A DNA stretch of 64,000 nt from Pedobacter sp. B4-66 (GTDB taxonomy: Bacteria > Bacteroidota > Bacteroidia > Sphingobacteriales > Sphingobacteriaceae): positions 62,001 to 126,000 of the forward strand of contig NZ_JAFVME010000012.1 in the NCBI RefSeq assembly GCF_018492665.1, read 5' to 3'. Made by a program: the position numbers and the translations under genes. Positions 61,914 to 64,000 of the stretch are shown one piece after another; the first letter of the stretch is position 1; each line of letters starts with the position of its first letter. The notes below the pieces were generated by a model. The model was not told the DNA's origin, searched no databases, and saw only the letters and a program-made list of their open reading frames with translations.

Positions 61914-62869
61914 TAACAGGCATTGGAGGGAATGTTGGACAAGGAATCATTAGAAATATTAGATCTCTAAAGATGCCAATTGAAATCTTCGGTTGTAATA
62001 CGGTAAAATTTACTGCAGGTAATCATTTATGTGATAAGTTTTTTGAAGTTCCCTTTGCTTATGATAGTCTCTATATCGAAGCAATTGAAAAGATTGTGCG
62101 AAATCACAAAGTAGATTTAATTATACCTTCAACCGATTATGAGGTATATTATTTATCCAAGTACCAGAATCAGATCTCTTGTATGATAGCTGTTTCTGAT
62201 TTGGAAACAGCTGAAATTTATTTGGATAAATATAAATCATATATCCATCATGAAAAGCATGGAATTCCATTTGCTAAAGCTTTTTTACCAAGTAACTATA
62301 GTCAAGAATTTTCTGAAACTATTGTAAAACCGAGGGAAGGGCGAGGTTCAAGAGGTTTGTTTTTTAATCCTTCAAAATTTTCTGGTTTTTCTGATGAGTA
62401 TATGGTGCAAGAATTATTTAAAGGAAACGAAATTACAACTGCTTTTTACGTAAATAGAAATAATGAGCTGCATGGTTTTATTAATCTTGAACGTACTCTT
62501 GAAAATGGCGCAACCAACCAATGCAGAGTAAATCGTAAATATGATAAGAAACTGGAAGAAATATTAATGAAAATAATTCGACATTCTAATATTCGAGGTA
62601 GCGCGAATTTACAATCAATAGCTACAATTGATGGAGATATCATTCCATTCGAAGTTAATTGTAGAATTTCAGGAACAAATTCTATCAGATCCAATTTTGG
62701 ATTTGAAGATGTAAAGTATACAATAGAAGAATATTTATACCATTTGCCGTTGTCTAATCCAAAAATTATTAATGGAGTAGCCATTAGAATTATGATGGAT
62801 GTTATTTATACGGAACAAGAGGATAGTTCATCAATTTTGGATAATTCAGTTAAACATTTTATTTTTTAA
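61892..62869 (+). CDS. ATP-grasp ligase, second of the locus
   Basis: Protein of 325 residues. The N-terminal VLVTGIGGNVGQGIIRNIRSL is a nucleotide-fold start like that of carbamoyl-phosphate-synthase-type ATP-grasp proteins. The ATP site has TIVKPREGRGSRGLF and MVQELFKGNEITTAFY, and the metal site is IIPFEVNCRISGTNSIR. It is not a close copy of the ATP-grasp gene at 16094 (different spacing and termini). Its neighbours are an SDR, a HAD hydrolase and a PglD-like acyltransferase, so amide or ester formation on a sugar is a reasonable guess. Confidence 0.72.
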   Translation: MDQKRVLVTGIGGNVGQGIIRNIRSLKMPIEIFGCNTVKFTAGNHLCDKFFEVPFAYDSLYIEAIEKIVRNHKVDLIIPSTDYEVYYLSKYQNQISCMIAVSDLETAEIYLDKYKSYIHHEKHGIPFAKAFLPSNYSQEFSETIVKPREGRGSRGLFFNPSKFSGFSDEYMVQELFKGNEITTAFYVNRNNELHGFINLERTLENGATNQCRVNRKYDKKLEEILMKIIRHSNIRGSANLQSIATIDGDIIPFEVNCRISGTNSIRSNFGFEDVKYTIEEYLYHLPLSNPKIINGVAIRIMMDVIYTEQEDSSSILDNSVKHFIF

Positions 62870-62873
62870 GAGG

Positions 62874-63518
62874 ATGAATATTGAAAATTATGATTTTATA
62901 TTGTTTGATGCGGCTAATACTTTAATTCATAAGCCTGATTTATGGGATAGAATTCTGCAAGTGTTAAGTAATAATAATATCACGGTTGATCAAATGGAGT
63001 TGAGAAGAAAGCATAAGGTGCTTTCAGAAATAATTCATTTCCCAGATAGAACTTCTTCAGAATTTTACAAGACGTTCAATTATGAAGTTCTTATATCATT
63101 GGGAATTGTTGCTAATGATAAGGTTCTAGATGAAATATTTAAGGCATGTTCCTACTTACCTTGGAGGGCATTTGAAGATACTGAATCTCTCAAGAATCTA
63201 AAAATAAATAAAGCGATTCTTTCTAATTTTAATTCTTCTCTCCAAGATCTTATCGAAACTATTTTTGGTAAAACTGTTTTTGATGTTATCATAGGTTCAG
63301 AAGTTGAGAAGGTCAGCAAGCCTGATATTCAGTTTTATAAACGTGCGATCGAAATATTGAATGTTGAACCCAATCGGATTTTGTATATCGGAGATTCCTT
63401 GAAATTGGATGTTATTCCGGCACAATCTTTAGGAATAGATGCCTGGCTTATTGATCGGGATCAAAATTTCACGCATTTTGATAAAAGAATAAGCTCATTA
63501 AAGGAATTGAAGAGTTAA
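62874..63518 (+). CDS. HAD-family hydrolase
   Basis: Protein of 214 residues from ATG 62874, preceded by AAGAGG; a longer frame from 62799 overlaps the ATP-grasp gene and adds no conserved sequence. Motif I reads FDAANTLI: the nucleophile Asp is present and the usual second Asp is Ala, as in FDAxGTL-type HADs. Motif II is AILSNFNSS, motif III has SKPDIQFY with the lysine, and motif IV is LYIGDSLKLDV. It is probably a sugar or small-molecule phosphatase of the same pathway. Confidence 0.82.
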   Translation: MNIENYDFILFDAANTLIHKPDLWDRILQVLSNNNITVDQMELRRKHKVLSEIIHFPDRTSSEFYKTFNYEVLISLGIVANDKVLDEIFKACSYLPWRAFEDTESLKNLKINKAILSNFNSSLQDLIETIFGKTVFDVIIGSEVEKVSKPDIQFYKRAIEILNVEPNRILYIGDSLKLDVIPAQSLGIDAWLIDRDQNFTHFDKRISSLKELKS

Positions 63519-63525
63519 TGGAATT

Positions 63526-64000
63526 ATGAAAAGATTAGCAATCATCGGCTCAGGAGATCTAGGTCAACAAATCGCCTACCATGCAACTCAAGATAACCAA
63601 TTTACAGTTGTTGGGTTCTTTGATGATTTTAAGAATCAAGGAGTTTTGGTTAACGATATTCCAGTTCTAGGTGACCTCAATGATGTCTCTTCGCAATTTA
63701 AGAAGGGAATATTCGATGAACTTTTGATTGGCATTGGTTATAAGCATATGACGTTCAGGAATGATGTCTTTAATAAGTTTAAAGTTGAAATACCCTTCGC
63801 GAAATTGATACATTCTAACTGCTTAATCGACCCTTCTTGTATTATTCAAGCAGGGGCTGTAATTTACCCAGGGTGTATAGTTGATCAAAATGTTACCATT
63901 GGAGAGAATGTTTTAATAAATGTAGGGTGCTGCATTGCCCATGATTCCGAAATTGGTAAAAACTCATTTCTTTCGCCAAGAGTTGCAATTGCGGGTTTTG
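63526..64000 (+). CDS. PglD/NeuD-like acyltransferase, cut by window end
   Basis: The first 158 codons run to the window edge. The start KRLAIIGSGDLGQQIAYHATQ and VVGFFDDF are the N-terminal Rossmann-like domain of the PglD/NeuD family. Hexapeptide repeats begin near NCLIDPSCIIQAGAVIYPG and IGENVLINVGCCIAHDSEIGKNSFLSP, where the His in AHDS is the usual catalytic residue. Relatives acetylate the 4-amino group of UDP-amino-sugars or O-acetylate sialic acid. The usual length is about 200-215 residues, so roughly 50 are missing. Confidence 0.82.
   Translation, partial: MKRLAIIGSGDLGQQIAYHATQDNQFTVVGFFDDFKNQGVLVNDIPVLGDLNDVSSQFKKGIFDELLIGIGYKHMTFRNDVFNKFKVEIPFAKLIHSNCLIDPSCIIQAGAVIYPGCIVDQNVTIGENVLINVGCCIAHDSEIGKNSFLSPRVAIAGF

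Noticed and set aside
1..64000. tRNA, rRNA and intact insertion sequences
   Set aside because: No cloverleaf, ribosomal sequence or transposase frame was recognised while reading both strands; small RNAs cannot be excluded.

Overview
The window looks like chromosomal DNA of a low-GC Bacteroidota bacterium, most likely a Sphingobacteriaceae member close to Pedobacter. The signs are the TTTG / TAnnTTTG promoter type, DUF6266- and DUF6520-like proteins found in this phylum, many-SLBB polysaccharide export proteins and an Rpn-type nuclease remnant. This placement is inferred from protein families; there is no rRNA or other marker gene.

Region 1-8134 is mixed accessory DNA. It starts with the tail of a gene, then a minus-strand group (Crp/Fnr-like regulator, MauE/DoxX-like redox membrane protein, small secreted DUF6520-like protein) with a cluster of TTGCAT repeats between regulator and targets. 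Next come a MocR-type regulator whose PLP-binding lysine is replaced by glutamine, a REP-like palindrome, a small HTH-like gene, an Rpn nuclease remnant between two copies of a diverged 65-bp repeat, a cassette of two DUF6266 paralogues around an RteC-like protein, and a small outer-membrane barrel protein.

Region 8173-64000 is one very large polysaccharide locus that runs past the right edge. Block A (8316-29045, plus strand) begins with a good promoter and a structured leader. It carries gmd, a six-SLBB export protein, a Wzz-like protein, a pseudaminic-acid pathway (pseB, pseC, pseF, ATP-grasp, methyltransferase, pseG, pseI), a Wzx flippase, a sialyltransferase-like protein, a Wzy polymerase, glycosyltransferases, acyltransferases and a 6-deoxysugar epimerase. 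Block B (29160-34430) has a WecA-type initiating transferase, a lipoprotein and two tandem Wzi-like proteins. Block C (45074-34427, minus strand) has a second polymerase, glycosyltransferases, an acyltransferase, a third Wzi-like protein and a second SLBB/Wzz pair. Block D (45186-48460) makes a CDP-sugar. Block E (50662-48457, minus) has a second flippase and a glycosyltransferase. Block F (50807-58997) is a classical set: WcaJ-type initiating transferase, CpsB-type phosphatase, Wza, Wzc kinase and two nucleotide-sugar dehydrogenases. Block G (59146 to the edge) holds an HTTM-DCC fusion, an SDR, a second ATP-grasp protein, a HAD hydrolase and a PglD-like acyltransferase.

Taken together there are two initiating transferases, two flippases, two polymerases and three outer-membrane/inner-membrane export sets, so the locus probably makes at least two surface polysaccharides. 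The most unusual point is the pseudaminic-acid block. PseH, the N-acetyltransferase, is absent, and an ATP-grasp ligase plus a methyltransferase sit in its place. This suggests a nonulosonic acid with an N-acyl group other than acetyl.
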